Source: Ustilaginoidea virens (taxonomy: Eukaryota > Ascomycota > Sordariomycetes > Hypocreales > Clavicipitaceae). From it: a stretch of DNA of 64,000 nucleotides. The notes below the pieces were generated by a model that saw only the letters and a program-made list of their open reading frames with translations, did no database searches and was not told the DNA's origin. Of this stretch, positions 22,119 through 33,843 are shown in pieces. Position 1 is the first letter of the stretch. Every line of letters begins with the position of its first letter. The translations under genes and the position numbers were made by a program. The stretch lies in NCBI RefSeq assembly GCF_000687475.1, contig NC_057320.1, positions 3,410,001-3,474,000 of the forward strand. Direction: 5' to 3'.

Positions 22119-25100
22119 AACCGAGGCAGAAACTGCGCGCAAGATGAAGGTTGGCATTGTAGAATCAGTGCCCTAGGATTGGAGAGAGGCAGGGTCGAAC
22201 TGGGTGCCAGGGTTGTGACCAGCAATCTGAGCCTACGATGGACCGAGATGACATGACGCTTCTGTATAATACGTGGGTAGATTTGCGACCAACGGAACGA
22301 ATGCCAGGTCTTTTTCTTCTTCTTTTTTCTTCTTTTTTCTTGGCTTTACGTATATATATATATATATATATATATATCTCATCCACTCTCCGCTCTCCCG
22401 TTCTCCCTCCGTCTTTGTTTTCTTTCTTGGGCTTTCTTTTGGATTTTGAATCCCTTATTTAAGCGTCTTGACAGGATGAAAAAGACGTAATCTACGCGAC
22501 GCAAGAATCTTGCGCTTACCTTGGAGGGCCAGGGCGCGTTGCAAAGTCGAGACGAGGCAAAGGCAGGATCACGCAAAGGGGGGTCAAGAGAAGACGGAAA
22601 AGAGTTCAGCTGCGACAAGGTTGACAAGACCGCCCTGAAGCGGTGTGGCAAGGCGCGAGACAAGATGATGTAGACCAAGATGCACGAACGTGGTGTCTCG
22701 ATGGGGTCGAAAACCAAGGGACCAAGAGCATCCATCCAGTCTGGCGGTGTATAAAAAAAACGACTACAAAAGGGAAAAAAAGTGAGACACGGAGAGAGAG
22801 AGAGCGAAAGCCCGGGTTTCGCCATGTAACAAGACTCGGGTGGGCTGGAGGAGGGGGGCACAGGCAGCGGCTGCTCGCGTTTTGCGGATGCTTGATGAGC
22901 GCAAAAACGCCCGAGTCGAAGCACGGATGCCCTTTGAGCTGAGCTGAGCTGAGCCGAGCTGCAAATCTGCACGACGGGCGGGAGTCGTCGGAAAATGCAC
23001 GCCGGGTGCGGATGCCACCGATGCATGAGCGATCAAGGGGCGTGCAATGTCATGCAGAAGGGCGGAATGACGACGGGCATCCTCCATTGCGACTCGACTC
23101 GGTAATCGGGGAGACTGGTAGGGAAACTGACGGCCGTGGCGGCGACTCGCGACGGTTTGGACGATGGTTGGAGAAGACGAAAAGGCAAGCTTGCACTGGT
23201 GACTGCACGATGGGATCGGTAGGATGGGCGGGCCAGGTGGATCGAGGCAGCAAGCGGGCACGTCGAAGCGGCGGATCAAGTCTGCCTGCACCGGGTGACC
23301 GAGGAGTCTGGTGGTGGCGTGAGCGTTATATCTTTGATTTTTGATTTTTTTTTTTTGCCCCCCACCCCCCGTCGTGCTTTTTTTTTTTTCTTTTTCTTTT
23401 TCTCTTTCTTTTTGCTGCTTGTGCTGCTTGCTACGCTACGGCCGAGGGCAGCGACGAGGATTTTAACTTTTTTTTTATTTTGCTGCATGATTCGAGAGAA
23501 CAGCCCAGTGGCTTGGGCTGGAACGTCGCGTTCTCCGAGGCCTACGACTCGCGATAAGGCCGTCTCGTGTGGACCTGACAGCTTGCTCTGGCCCAGACGA
23601 CCCCACGTGCGGCATGCGTTGGCCGTGATTTGCGTGACTCGCAGAATGCGTACCTGGCCAAGTCGCGCTGCGGCTCGCGTCGCGCGGGCTGGGTACTTGG
23701 CCGCTAGGTACCTACCTACCTACATACCAGCCAGACCTTCCCCCTTATGCCTTATGCCCTCCCCCCGGACCCCCAATCTTGACTCGCCGTTTGGATGCCA
23801 ACGTCGCCCGTGCCTGAGCCCAGCTACGCCGGGAGGGCAAAAAAAAAAAAAAAACCCTGGTCCAAGCCCGCCCAAGCCCTCCCTAGTCCCAAGGGGGAAG
23901 CGTTCCCGGGTTCCGTCCTGATGGCAGCGAGAAGCCAACAAATCTAAAACCTTATCGGATGCCACCTCCCGCGTGAAGCTGGCGTTGAGCCAGTTGACGT
24001 GACGCCGCCTCTCACCCTCTCCCCCTCTCTCCCGGGGAGTTTCTTGCTGCTTTTTTTTTTTTTTTTTTTTTTCTTCTCTTCTGTCGGTGAGCCGCGACGA
24101 AAAAAAAAAAAGGGGTCAACCTTGCACAGTTGCAGCTGATTCGGTGCTTTCCGCCACGGGCCCAGCCCAGCCCAGCCCAGCCCAGCACAGCAACAGCAAC
24201 AGCACAGCACAGCCCAGCACAAGCCCAGCTTGTGGTTGGCGGTTGCCCTCCAGCTTGCTCCTTCCAGCTTGCTCCTTCCGCTCCTTCCCCTGTGGCGTCA
24301 CTTGCATCCAAGTCTACTACCGTGTCAAGATCCTGCTCCTGCTTTCCTCACCACCATACCATACCATACCATACCATACCATACCATACCTCTCTCTTTG
24401 CTTGCTCTCGCGCAAGCAACCTGCGGAACTCCCAGCATCGTCTAGTCGTCTTCAGCTCGTCTCCTCCCTCTTCCTCAGGTACGCACGCGCCAGACGGCTT
24501 TGCGACGCATCATCTCTGCTCCCGAGTCCCGACCAGCAGTGCTTATTCAGTGCGCTCGCCTGCACCTACCGGACCAGACGTCTGGTGTTTTATATGTTTT
24601 ATCCCATCAAAGCTAGATCGTCGTCTTGTACAATATCCCAGACACAGCTGCAGCATCTACAAAATCACGTAAGTTGGTCCATGTCTCCTTCGTGTTCATC
24701 CGGGCCCTTGACACACAAGTTTCCCTCTCGTGTGCTGTGTGTGCACTCGTTCCCATGTCCGCGCATGCTGTTTTGGCCTACAAATTGCCTGCCGCTCCTG
24801 TCCCTGCCGAGACGTTGCTTATCTAGCCGCGTGCGTCCCTTGGCCCATCAGCCCTCCTGGGCTTACCGCGGAAAACACCAATGCGAAAGCTGCTGCCTTT
24901 TGCGCCGGCGCAAGTGTAACACTGCCATGGGGGGGCGGAGGAAAGAAAATCAGGGGACGCATTGAAGAGCCGGGCGAAATTCCCTCATCCAGGTCGGTGG
25001 TGACCCGTGGAAGGATGGCTGGCTCGACGGCAGATAACAGTGGACGTCGCTGCGATGCTTCGCCGGCCATATACCGGCCCCGGACTAGGCTTCTCTCGTC

Positions 25101-25762
25101 GTCCGCCCTGGCTTGGTCTGCACACCTTGGAACGTCCTTTGGAATCCGGAGTCGCTGTCGGTGGAACATGACGGTCCTTTGGTTATCCTATCCTTGACCT
25201 CGGTCAACGGCTGGCTCGCCATACTTATCCGTCCCGCTTTCGACATGGCCCTTCTCGTCTGCCATCCGCTACCATCCCCCTACCATCCGATCTTCCCCGT
25301 GTCATCCGTTTATTAGGCGGCCCCCCACCCATCGAGGTCCTGCCTAGGTAGCTAGCTACCTCCTACCTATCAACATCAACCTACCTACCTAACCTACTTC
25401 CTATACTAGCGTCTTTCGACCAAGTTTCCTTTTGTGCCTGGCCTTTCTTTTCCCCTCTGCCCCAGTCGTAGGTTCGGTGTCTTCTGTCCAGAAACACTGA
25501 ATCGGTCGATTCCTCAAGTGAACAGCGTTCTGTGCCAGTTACTTTTTTTTCTTCCCCTTGCTTCTTCCATCATTGCCTGTGCCTCCTGTCTTGGGTCATT
25601 TTCATCTTGCATTTCCAAACTTAGTACATCCGTCCCACGTCTTGTATTAACGTCGTCTTGCGTCTACTGCTAGCCACCGTTTGTCTAGACCGCCAGAGTC
25701 GTGATAACTGCCGTCTTGCGCTTCCGCTCTCGTCACATCGCCTCGCCTGCTGATACGATGCG
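22119..25762. other. Long (3.6 kb) gene-free upstream region of the cyclin gene
   Basis: No protein family is recognised in any frame. Low-complexity tracts include a TA run at about 22,351-22,377, GAGCT units at about 22,936-22,962, several T and A homopolymers (for example about 24,050-24,072), CAGCC units at about 24,160-24,185, an ATACC array at about 24,352-24,391 and CTAC runs near 23,705 and 25,375. Much of the right part is pyrimidine-rich and could be a long 5' UTR (inference). Confidence 0.45.
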
Positions 25763-27485
25763 ATGGCCGCTATAATCGGCGACTTGGTACCCGATCTATC
25801 TCGATTCCATGACATGATTGTCAATCCTTCCTCACGGCAGAATCAACGACAACAACACCAGTCGTCGCCCCCACAACGCCCGCGCTCCCACTCCCGATCA
25901 CAAGCACGAGATTCTCCGCCCCGCCCGTCCTTGAGCAGACCAGAACGCGCCGCTCCCTCGACACTGCGATCTCAACGACGCGACATCACCGAGGGCTCGC
26001 CGAGCAGCAGGAGGCGTAGTAGCTCGACTCGAGCCGCGACTCGAGCCCCTCCCAGTACCGGCGGCGCCGTCTCGACGGAGAACACGCGCCTCTTCAGAAT
26101 CCCCTCTCCGCCACCTTCTTCCTCAACCCGAGCCGCTAGTGATAGTGCTTCGCCCCCCGACGATGCCACGGTTGCATCCATGGCACCACAGATTGGAGAC
26201 ATTGTCTCTGCGGCACAGCAATCCTTGCGCAACGATGCAAATCCAACAAGCGATGCAGCATATCAACAACAGCAACCTTCCCCCCCATCCAGCCAAAGCT
26301 TCCATGTCCCCGACACCTCGCTGGCATCATCGTCCTTCAGCCATGTCGAGTCAATCTCGACAGAGGAGACCTCGCAAGAGCCACAACAGACCGTCATTCA
26401 TGTTCGAGACTTGGCACACATGCAGAGTCTGACGGATGCAAAAATGCTTGGACAAGGCAGTTCCGCGTCTTTGGACTCGACAGCTCAGATCAAGTACGAG
26501 ATTAGCGGGATGCCCATTGCCGACATTATCGAAATGGTGGCTGCGTTGCTCACCAAGATTACCACTACCAACGATTTTCAGCACGACGCCATGCAGCGGA
26601 ACGTGGCTCACCAGCAGCAAGCAAGTCAGTCCAACGACTCTGGCTCGCATATGAGCCCCCTGAGCCACTCAGTGCTGGCGTTTCACGGCAAAAACGTTCC
26701 CGGAATCACCATTATGAGCTACCTATCCCGCATCCACAAGTACTGCCCGACAACGTACGAGGTGTTTCTCAGCCTACTAGTCTACTTTGACCGCATGACG
26801 GAACGAGTGAACGAGCTGGTGGTGAGGAGCGAGCGGGCCCGCATTCGAGCGCCGCCTCGTTCGCAACCGGCCTCTTCCGGGACTTGGCAGAGAGACACTA
26901 CCATGAGGGACGACACTCATGACTTTGATGAAAGTGACTCCGACCTGGCCGACGACGACGACAATGACGACGACAATGACGACGACAATGACGACGACAA
27001 TGACGACGAAATGACTGACTCGCCCACAGCAGCGAGTGGGCCAACCAGTCGATCAGCAGATGACCAGGGCGCAATCGTGAGCCCGGCCACTTATTTCGTG
27101 GTGGACAGCTTCAACATTCACAGATTAATAATTGCCGGCGTGACGTGTGCGAGCAAGTTCTTCTCCGATGTGTTTTATACAAACTCTCGATATGCCAAGG
27201 TAAATTTTCTGAGTTGTTCCGCGATCTGGAAGGGGGGGGGGGGGGGGGGGTACTTTGCTGGTGAGAGGGAGGAAGGAATGGAGGCAGCAACCAAGCTAAC
27301 GAAGAAACAACTTGTAGGTCGGTGGTCTCCCGCTTGCCGAGCTGAATCATCTAGAAATTCAGTTTTTGGTGTTGAACGATTTTCGTCTCGCCGTTCCAGT
27401 GGAAGACCTGGAGGCATATGCAACCATGCTGGTGGAATTTTACGCCCGCGAGGTCATGCTGAAGCAGTCAGCCCCAGGTGCTTAA
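25763..27485 (+). CDS. PHO80/PREG-like cyclin with an acidic insert in the cyclin box
   Basis: The C-terminal part is a Pho80-family cyclin, the class that partners PHO85-type kinases; in Neurospora the homologue PREG represses the phosphate regulator NUC-1. Exons 25,763-27,199 and 27,318-27,485 give 534 residues. Residues 1-300 are Ser/Pro/Arg/Gln-rich and probably disordered. The cyclin box reads ITIMSYLSRIHKYCPTT, then LLVYFDRM (about 315-345), and resumes at YFVVDSFNIHRLIIAG and KFFSDVFYTNSRYAKVGG to LNDFRLAVP. A linker of roughly 90 residues splits the box and contains an Asp/Asn repeat (DDDN units, about 396-416) coded by a 15-bp tandem array. The 118-nt intron holds a run of 19 G. The ATG at 25,763 is preceded by an out-of-frame ATG at 25,758. 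The exact paralogue (Pho80, Pcl6 or Pcl7 type) is uncertain. Confidence 0.87.
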
Positions 27486-28834
27486 AGACGAGGCGAGGGC
27501 CCACGGTGAAGACGGCTACTTTCATACGCAGAGTCTCGCAACACGGCGGGCTCGTCTGGCGACCGGTGTGGGGTGGGAAAAGTAAAACGGCTGGAACCGC
27601 TTGTTTTTGATATTGGCTGAGCTACGGTTGACTCGACTCGCCACTTTCGTCGTGGCGGATGGGTGGAGTCGAGAGTTTTCCAAGACAGGATGAGCAAGAG
27701 CCCAGAGGGCCAGCAAAGTGGAAAGGCGACATGTCGTGGACGGGCTTGGGATTCTACGGAATCGATGAGGGAGGACGAGAAGAACGACGGGAAAGCGGCG
27801 GTGCAGAGACGGACGAGTAGATGATGACTGACTTTTTTTTTTTTTTTTTTGGGTTTCTTTTTATTTCTTCCTCTTCTCCTTTCCCTCTTTTTCTTCTTTT
27901 AACTTTTTCCTCTTCTTCCTCTTCTTCCTCTTCTTCCTCTTCTTCCTCTTCTTTGTCCTCCTTGTCCTCCTTGTCCTCCTTGTCCTCCTTGTCCTCTTTC
28001 TCCTCTTTCTCCTCTTTGTCCTTTTATTTTCATCTTCATGTTTTATCTTTGTCTCTTGTCTTGGTTAGATACAGGCGGTACAGCTCACGGCACCTTTGCG
28101 GCGGGTCATCAAAGGCAGAGAGAGTTTGGGGGACAAGCATGGGCGGATGGATGCATTTTTTCCCCATGCATCGTATAGGCGTTTGACGGCGTCTTGCTTG
28201 ATTTTGCCGCGGCATTGTCACGGGGGGTTCCTCTCCGGCGGGTCTTTCTGGCCCGGGCGGTTCCCGACGCGGCGAGCAGTCTGTGTGTGTGTGTGTGTGC
28301 GTGTGCGTGTGCGTGTCTTTTGGCTGGTTTAGAATTTTGGAAGAATCAAGTTGGAGGCACGCGAGCCGGGTGGTTTGGTGCTTGGTGTCTGCGCAGGGCC
28401 AGTTGCGATGCGATGCGATGCGATGCGATGCGATGAGATGCGTTGATGTGATGTCATGGCTGGCCATGCTGCAGGTGGAATGGATGCCTCATGTCGTCCG
28501 TCAATGCTTCCATTCCAGACGCCTTGCGCAACGCTGCAATCCGACAATCATACCATACCGACATGGCGGACGACCAAACGGCTCAGCTTCAATCTTTTTT
28601 TGTACTGGACATATTGCATAGTCTACTCTATTACTAAAGAAGAAAAAAAAAACACTTCGTATTTTGCGCCCCCCTCGCGTCTTTTCCACCAAAGTTAAAA
28701 AAGACCGGTAGAGTAGATTGGGAACAGAAAAAAAGAAGACAAAGAAAAGACAAAAGGAAGACAAAAGGAAGGGAAAAAAGAGAAAAAAAAAAAAAACTAA
28801 AAACAAAAACAAGGGACGTTGGAAAACCCATGGC
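27486..28834. other. Convergent intergenic region with simple repeats
   Basis: Lies between the 3' ends of the cyclin and tyrosinase genes. It holds a T run at about 27,833-27,850, CTTCTTCCT and GTCCTCCTT arrays (about 27,905-28,020), a GT run (about 28,280-28,315) and a GATGC pentamer array (about 28,406-28,442). No gene is supported. Confidence 0.45.
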
Positions 28835-29212
28835 TTAGCTCGAATGAAAAAGCTCCAACCTAGTTACAGGGGCCCCCCATTCTGGCAGTTCCGTCTCTCC
28901 TCCGGGTATGCGGACATTGGACGTCGTCACGTGGATGCGCAGACCGTCGACATGGGCCGGATTCGCTTCGGAGCCGTTGCTGCGCTGCACCGCAAATCGC
29001 AACTTGCTGGCCAGGTACGGCCCGACAGATTGGGGCGACAAGTCTGCAACCTCGCCAGCAGACACCACGCCCATGATGGCCGAGGTCAACGGGACGGAGC
29101 CGGAAATCTGGGATCGGGATCCGGTGCTGCGGTCCATGGCGAAAATGGCCACCGATCCAACCAGGTTCCGAGCGAGCGTCCAGCCGGCCCGCGTCGTCGT
29201 CGTCGTCGCCAT

Positions 29213-29243
<31 letters not shown>

Positions 29244-30897
29244 TCTCCGAGGAAAAAGTGGACGACATACGATCCGTCCAGGGCTTCGACGTTCACTCGA
29301 ACATTGGCTATCCATTCGACGTAGTGGCTTGGCCCCGAGCTCGTAGGCCGTGTCCACGGTTCGGACCCTTTTCCAAGCCGCCCTGCTGCCCCGGACATGA
29401 GCCCCCGGGGACTGGCGGAGCCGTACCAATTGTTGATCTTGCGAATCAGGTCTTGGCGAACGTCTTCATCATACCCAGGGGGCGCAATCGTGTCGGCATA
29501 GCCGTATCCGAACGCGTCCGTGCTTCTCGCCATGTCCGACGTCCAAAAGGTTCCGTCCTCACCGGCGTAAAAGGGGGTCAAGGGCGACGCGGATGACTGC
29601 ACGGTCCCCTTTACCGCCGTGAAGCTGGTTTCCCCGGCCGGCATGGGGGTGATCCAGGCGGACGGGTTGAGGACTTGCCACATGGCTATCAGGCGATCGG
29701 TCATGGTGTGGTGCAGCAGGAAGAGAGGGTCGAACGAGGAAAGCGGCACATATGTGAGGTGCCCTTTGGATCCTCCGTATATGTGAATGACGTCGTGAAC
29801 GGATTCGATGGAATCCAGCTGGGAAAGGCCCTGTGATGCCGCCCAGGCTTTGTTGCTGAAGGAGTTGTAGTCCCGGTAGCTGGAAAACAAGACGTACAGG
29901 CGCTGCTGGATCTCGGGCAGCTTCGACAGCAAGGCCGTGTTTGCCTCGTCATTGTTCGATGGGGGGGCCGTCATGCTAACCGCCGTCTCGGGAGCGCGTT
30001 TTGTCTCGTTCCACTGCTTCAACTGCTCGGCAGGTTAGCGCTGGCCAGCAATGCTCCGTCACCCGAACAAACAAGAAAACGTACTGGGTTCCATATCAGG
30101 GCCTCCTTGTCCAGCGGGTGGAACTGATATGAGTAGAGGGGGTTTCTGATGTTCTGCACGCCGTTCGGCCCGGATTGCAGTATGAATGGGCTCCAGAAGA
30201 CGTCGGGGAGAAACGTCTCGCTCGCCGGAGCCTTGAGCGACCAGTCCCAGTATGGGAGCCTGAAATCTGCCGCCGCTTTTTCGTACAGCCCTCGTTCGGT
30301 GGCGTTGGCGAACATGCGGGCGATGGAATTCGCCATGGCATACAGCTGTTGCTGCAGCTAAATGTCAGCCCTGCGCGTCTGCTGCTGAGCGGGCGTCGCA
30401 TTCACCTCGAACAGGGCCAGGTACGGCCGATGCCACATGGGAAACAGAACGGAGCTGTGTGTGCAGTAGCCGGATTGATTCGCCCCAGGTAGTGGCTCCA
30501 CGCCGTTCCACGTCGTGAACGGCACGCCATGTATGCCTGTTATGCTTGATCAGGAAAAAATGGATCACGGTAGAGCCAAGAACGCCCCCTTACCGGCAAT
30601 CTGGTACCAAGAGAGGGGATTTTCTTGGTCGGCGTATTGGAACATGCTGAGCGCCAAAATGAAAAGATCCCATCTGTACCTGTCGTCTCTCATCTGCCGA
30701 ACTTCCAGCCTCAACGGAAGGGACCCGTTGGACGGGACGGGAAGGCGGCCGACGACGATGGGAGCTCCGGCATCGTCACGGCGACCAAGGTTTGATGCAT
30801 CGATCCCGAAGTCGTATGACTGGGACGAAACGAGCGAGAGGAAAGTGAAAGTGCCTAGAAGACAGAAGGGAAAGCGTATCCAGAATTGTGCAGACAT
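28835..30897 (-). CDS. Tyrosinase (type-3 copper monophenol/o-diphenol oxidase) with signal peptide
   Basis: Tyrosinase oxidises phenols to o-quinones, a step in melanin formation or cross-linking. Exons 30,897-30,594, 30,536-30,406, 30,357-30,085 and 30,022-28,835 give 631 residues. Residues 1-26 form a signal peptide ([15 protein letters not shown]), so secretion is likely, unlike the classical intracellular Neurospora enzyme. CuA ligands are His104, His128 and His137; Cys126 in YCTH is placed for the Cys-His thioether. RLPYWDW follows. CuB is H312/H316 (VHDVIH) and H340 in [16 protein letters not shown] marks the end of the core. The remaining about 240 residues form the C-terminal extension usually cleaved for activation, with a ten-Pro stretch coded by a GGC run. 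The third intron has tandem acceptors (30,026 or 30,023), both in frame. Confidence 0.93.
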
Positions 30898-31916
30898 TGC
30901 GTGAAACTGCCAGTCTCCCTAGCAAAGGGGTTAGCGATAGCAACTCGAGCTCTGGGTCGATTCCAAGGAAAAGACGTCTTCTTTTCTTCTCTTGTTCTTG
31001 TTCTTGTTCTTCTTCTTCTTCTTCTTCTTCTTCTTCTTCTTCTTCTTCTTCTTCTTCTTCTTCTTCTTCTTCTTCTTCTTCTTCTTCTTCTTCTTCTTCT
31101 TCTTCTTCTTCTTCTTCTTCTTCTTCTTCTTCTTCTTCTTCTTCTTCTTCTTCTTCTTCTTCTTCTTCTTCTTCTTCTTCTTCTTTATTCCTTCAGGACC
31201 CGTTCTCCAGGTAGTGTCCAAGAGGTTTATTTTGCAAGAGCGATGGCCAAGCCTGGAGGACTGGCGTCGTCAGCTGCGGCGTTTGATGGAGAAGAAAAAA
31301 AGCAGTTGACAACATGAATCGGGATCAACCCGCAAGCCCGGCGTGGCACAGCTTTTCTAGAGCTAGCCACAGAGTCCGATGGCATCGGCATTCTGTGTAC
31401 GGAGCATAAAGCAGCATGAAATCACTAGCGCAACATTGAACCGAATCAGCCGAATTCCTAGGTTGGATAGATACCTAACCTAAGGGAGGGAGGAAGTCTT
31501 GGACGGCGCCTTGGCAGTCATACAGATGACAGGAGCAACAGCTTCCGTCGGGTGCCGGTCGTGTGCCGGTCGTGTGCCGGGTTCGCTTGAAGAAGCGTAA
31601 CTGCCTTGCTCGGCCAGGCCTGGACGTTTCCCATTGTCGCACCGAGGCGACAAAGTCGTGCAGTCTGCCCTCGTTTCGCTTTTCACACAAAGGCCTGCTA
31701 GATTCAGTCGTCGGCCACGGAGGGCAAGTACAAGCTCGGGATGGCCCGTTTCGTGTGCCTTGGTGTCTTGACAGCAGCATCTACTTGGGAAAAACACAGA
31801 TGCATGTGGTGCGCGCCGGGCCTGTGACTCGCACGGCTAGCTACGGACTCCGGAGCTCCTCGACTTCTTTTTAATATGTACTTTGGACTATACTTCCACG
31901 CATCAAGCATCAGGCA
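30898..31916. other. Intergenic region upstream of tyrosinase and downstream of threonine aldolase
   Basis: Contains the tyrosinase promoter, dominated by the long TTC array listed separately. No gene is seen in the rest; frames over the array are pure Ser, Leu, Phe or Lys. Confidence 0.5.
31007..31184 (+). repeat. (TTC)n microsatellite, about 59 units, upstream of the tyrosinase gene
   Basis: An essentially uninterrupted TTC array of about 177 bp, introduced by TTCTTG units, begins about 110 bp upstream of the tyrosinase start codon. On the sense strand of the gene it is (GAA)n. Long GAA/TTC arrays can form triplex DNA (established knowledge); an effect here is inference. Confidence 0.95.
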
Positions 31917-33318
31917 TCAGGCCTTGCCGTAGATACCCTTGACGGCTGCTGGCGCTGGCGGCTCGATATGTTCAGACGCCGCAAACACCTGCTTGAACAC
32001 TCGCTCCAACCGTTGCAGGACATCGTGGCCATTTTGGGCCACTTGGTAATGTGTGACTAGCCGTGGTCCAAACACGGCGAGGCCGGCATTCCTGCTCAGT
32101 TGGATAAATCGATCGTGGCTGCAGCGAGCCGAGTCGAGATCAATCCAGCACATGTTTGTGTGCGCTGGATGAAGCAGCTGACCACCCATGCCAGTCCACA
32201 AGGCCTCTACCTTCTTGGCCATGTCGTGCGACGCTTTCAGCCAACCGTCACTCCCGTCCGCCTTTTTGCCGAATGTTTCGTCCACAGCCACTCTGCCACA
32301 CGCGGCGATGAATCCCGGCTGTCTCATGCCGCCACCAATGGACTTGCGAACCCGTCGACTGTGCGTCAGCGTCTTCTCATCGCCGACCAAGATGCTTCCC
32401 ACGGGTGCTCCGAGACCCTTGGAAAGGCACAGGCTGACCGTATCAAAGTGGGCACAGAAGTCGGGCAGCGTCCCAGCACCAGCGGCGACCGCTTCCCACA
32501 GTCGCGCCCCGTCGCAATGCATCCTGATGCCATGTTCTCTGGCGAATTGGGATATGCGCTTGACCTCGGCTAGCGGCATGATGATGCCATCGAGCGTGTT
32601 TTCAAGACTAATGACTCGAGTGGGGCATGAGTGGACGTCGTCACTGAGAACAACGTTTTGCTTGATATCCTCGAGGGTTAGATGGGTGCCATTCTCTGCA
32701 ACGACGGGTCTAACAGTAGCGCCGGTGAGAGACGAGACCCTGCCAGAGCAGATTTGCGGGTTAGCGAGTCTCTGGCCAGGTGAGCTGCCACACAAAAGAC
32801 TGAGGTGATGACGAACCCGCCAGCCTCGTACTGAATGATGTGCGAACGATGGTCGCACAGCACTGAATGTGGCGGTTGCGTCAGCAGACTTCGCAAGGCA
32901 ACCTGATTGCCCATGGTGCCGGAGAGAACGAAGAGACCGGCTTCTTTTCCAGAAAGTGCCGCAACATGTGCCTCGAGGTCCATTGTTGTCTTATCCTCGC
33001 GAAACACGTCATCGAGTAGAGTGCAAGACTGAATAGCGGCGAGCATCGACGGTGTCGGTGTTGTCATGACATCGCCTAACAAGTCATCAATCAGTCTGTC
33101 TGATGGTGCCCCTGCCAGACGATTCCACGGCGCCAGCGCCAGAAAAAGGGAGAGGACGCAAAAAGGCCAGGCAAAAGGAAGGTAAACTGCTGTCGGTTCT
33201 CACTCCTCAAATCTAATGCGGATGGGCCCTTTGCGCCAACCCAAGCATTGCGTGCCTTGTCGTTCCCCGACGTACACCCAGTCACACTAGCCATCCTCAC
33301 TTGTGCCGCCAGCGACAT
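31917..33318 (-). CDS. GLY1: Low-specificity L-threonine aldolase (PLP enzyme)
   Basis: Cleaves L-threonine or L-allo-threonine to glycine and acetaldehyde with pyridoxal phosphate. Exons 33,318-33,204, 33,075-32,817 and 32,739-31,917 give 398 residues. The family start LDLRSDVMTTPTPSML is restored across intron 1, then LLDDVFREDKTT, GLFVLSGTMGNQ and HSVLCDHRSHI. Exon 2 joins exon 3 at IIQYEAGG/VSSLTG. HCDGARLWEA contains Asp201, and Lys232 in SKGLGAPVGS is the PLP Schiff-base lysine. The intron-2 donor is GTTCGT, weaker than usual, but the only GT that restores the frame. The start is the first of two in-frame ATGs (33,318; the other is 33,294), so the N-terminus is uncertain by eight residues. 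Confidence 0.92.
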
Positions 33319-33693
33319 GGACTTGCCACACGACAATAAGCGACTGTGTTGGGAGGAGACGCAAGATAACCTGCCTTCAAGGGTGCTTTTTGTCCTTGTC
33401 CAACGACGAATTAGGCGACAGCGTTGAGGACAGAGCAAAGGGTTCATTACTGCACCACGCGGTGCAGAGTGAGGAAGCATGCAGCTGTTGGCGTGTTGAC
33501 CTTGTCGTGTTGACCTGGTTGGACGATCTGTCGGATTTGTACTCCGTAAGAGAAGGCTGAGACTGGGAGCGACCTGGCATAATCCGGGGCAGAGGCCAGC
33601 CAAGATGGCGGATATTTGTTGGGGGCAGGGTCGAGCGAGAGGGGAGGGGGCCAACTGTGGGTCGCCACACTCGCCGCCTGTGGTGTGGTGGCC

Positions 33694-33719
33694 GGTGGGG
33701 GGTGGGGGGTGGGGGGTGG
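33694..33719 (+). repeat. G-quadruplex-prone tract near the threonine aldolase promoter
   Basis: Three runs of six G separated by single T, bordered by further GG pairs, about 380 bp upstream of the aldolase start codon. The geometry favours G-quadruplex folding; a role is inference. Confidence 0.6.
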
Positions 33720-33807
33720 AGTGGATGAGTGGATGGGATTGACCATTCATGGATGGTGGGGATGAGGCGGGGAGCCTGGAGGGAAGGAGGGGCTCAAACC
33801 ATACTCA

Positions 33808-33843
33808 GCCGTTAGCGCCGTTAGCGCCGTTAGCGCCGTTAGC
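33808..33843 (+). repeat. Four tandem copies of GCCGTTAGC
   Basis: Four perfect 9-bp units lie in non-coding sequence upstream of threonine aldolase. No known binding site is recognised. Confidence 0.85.

Noticed and set aside
22379..23026. 215-residue minus-strand frame upstream of the cyclin gene
   Set aside because: Ser/Pro/Arg-rich with no recognisable domain; it overlaps microsatellites and homopolymers.
30886..31317. Frames encoding poly-Leu, poly-Ser, poly-Phe or poly-Lys
   Set aside because: They are translations of the TTC microsatellite.
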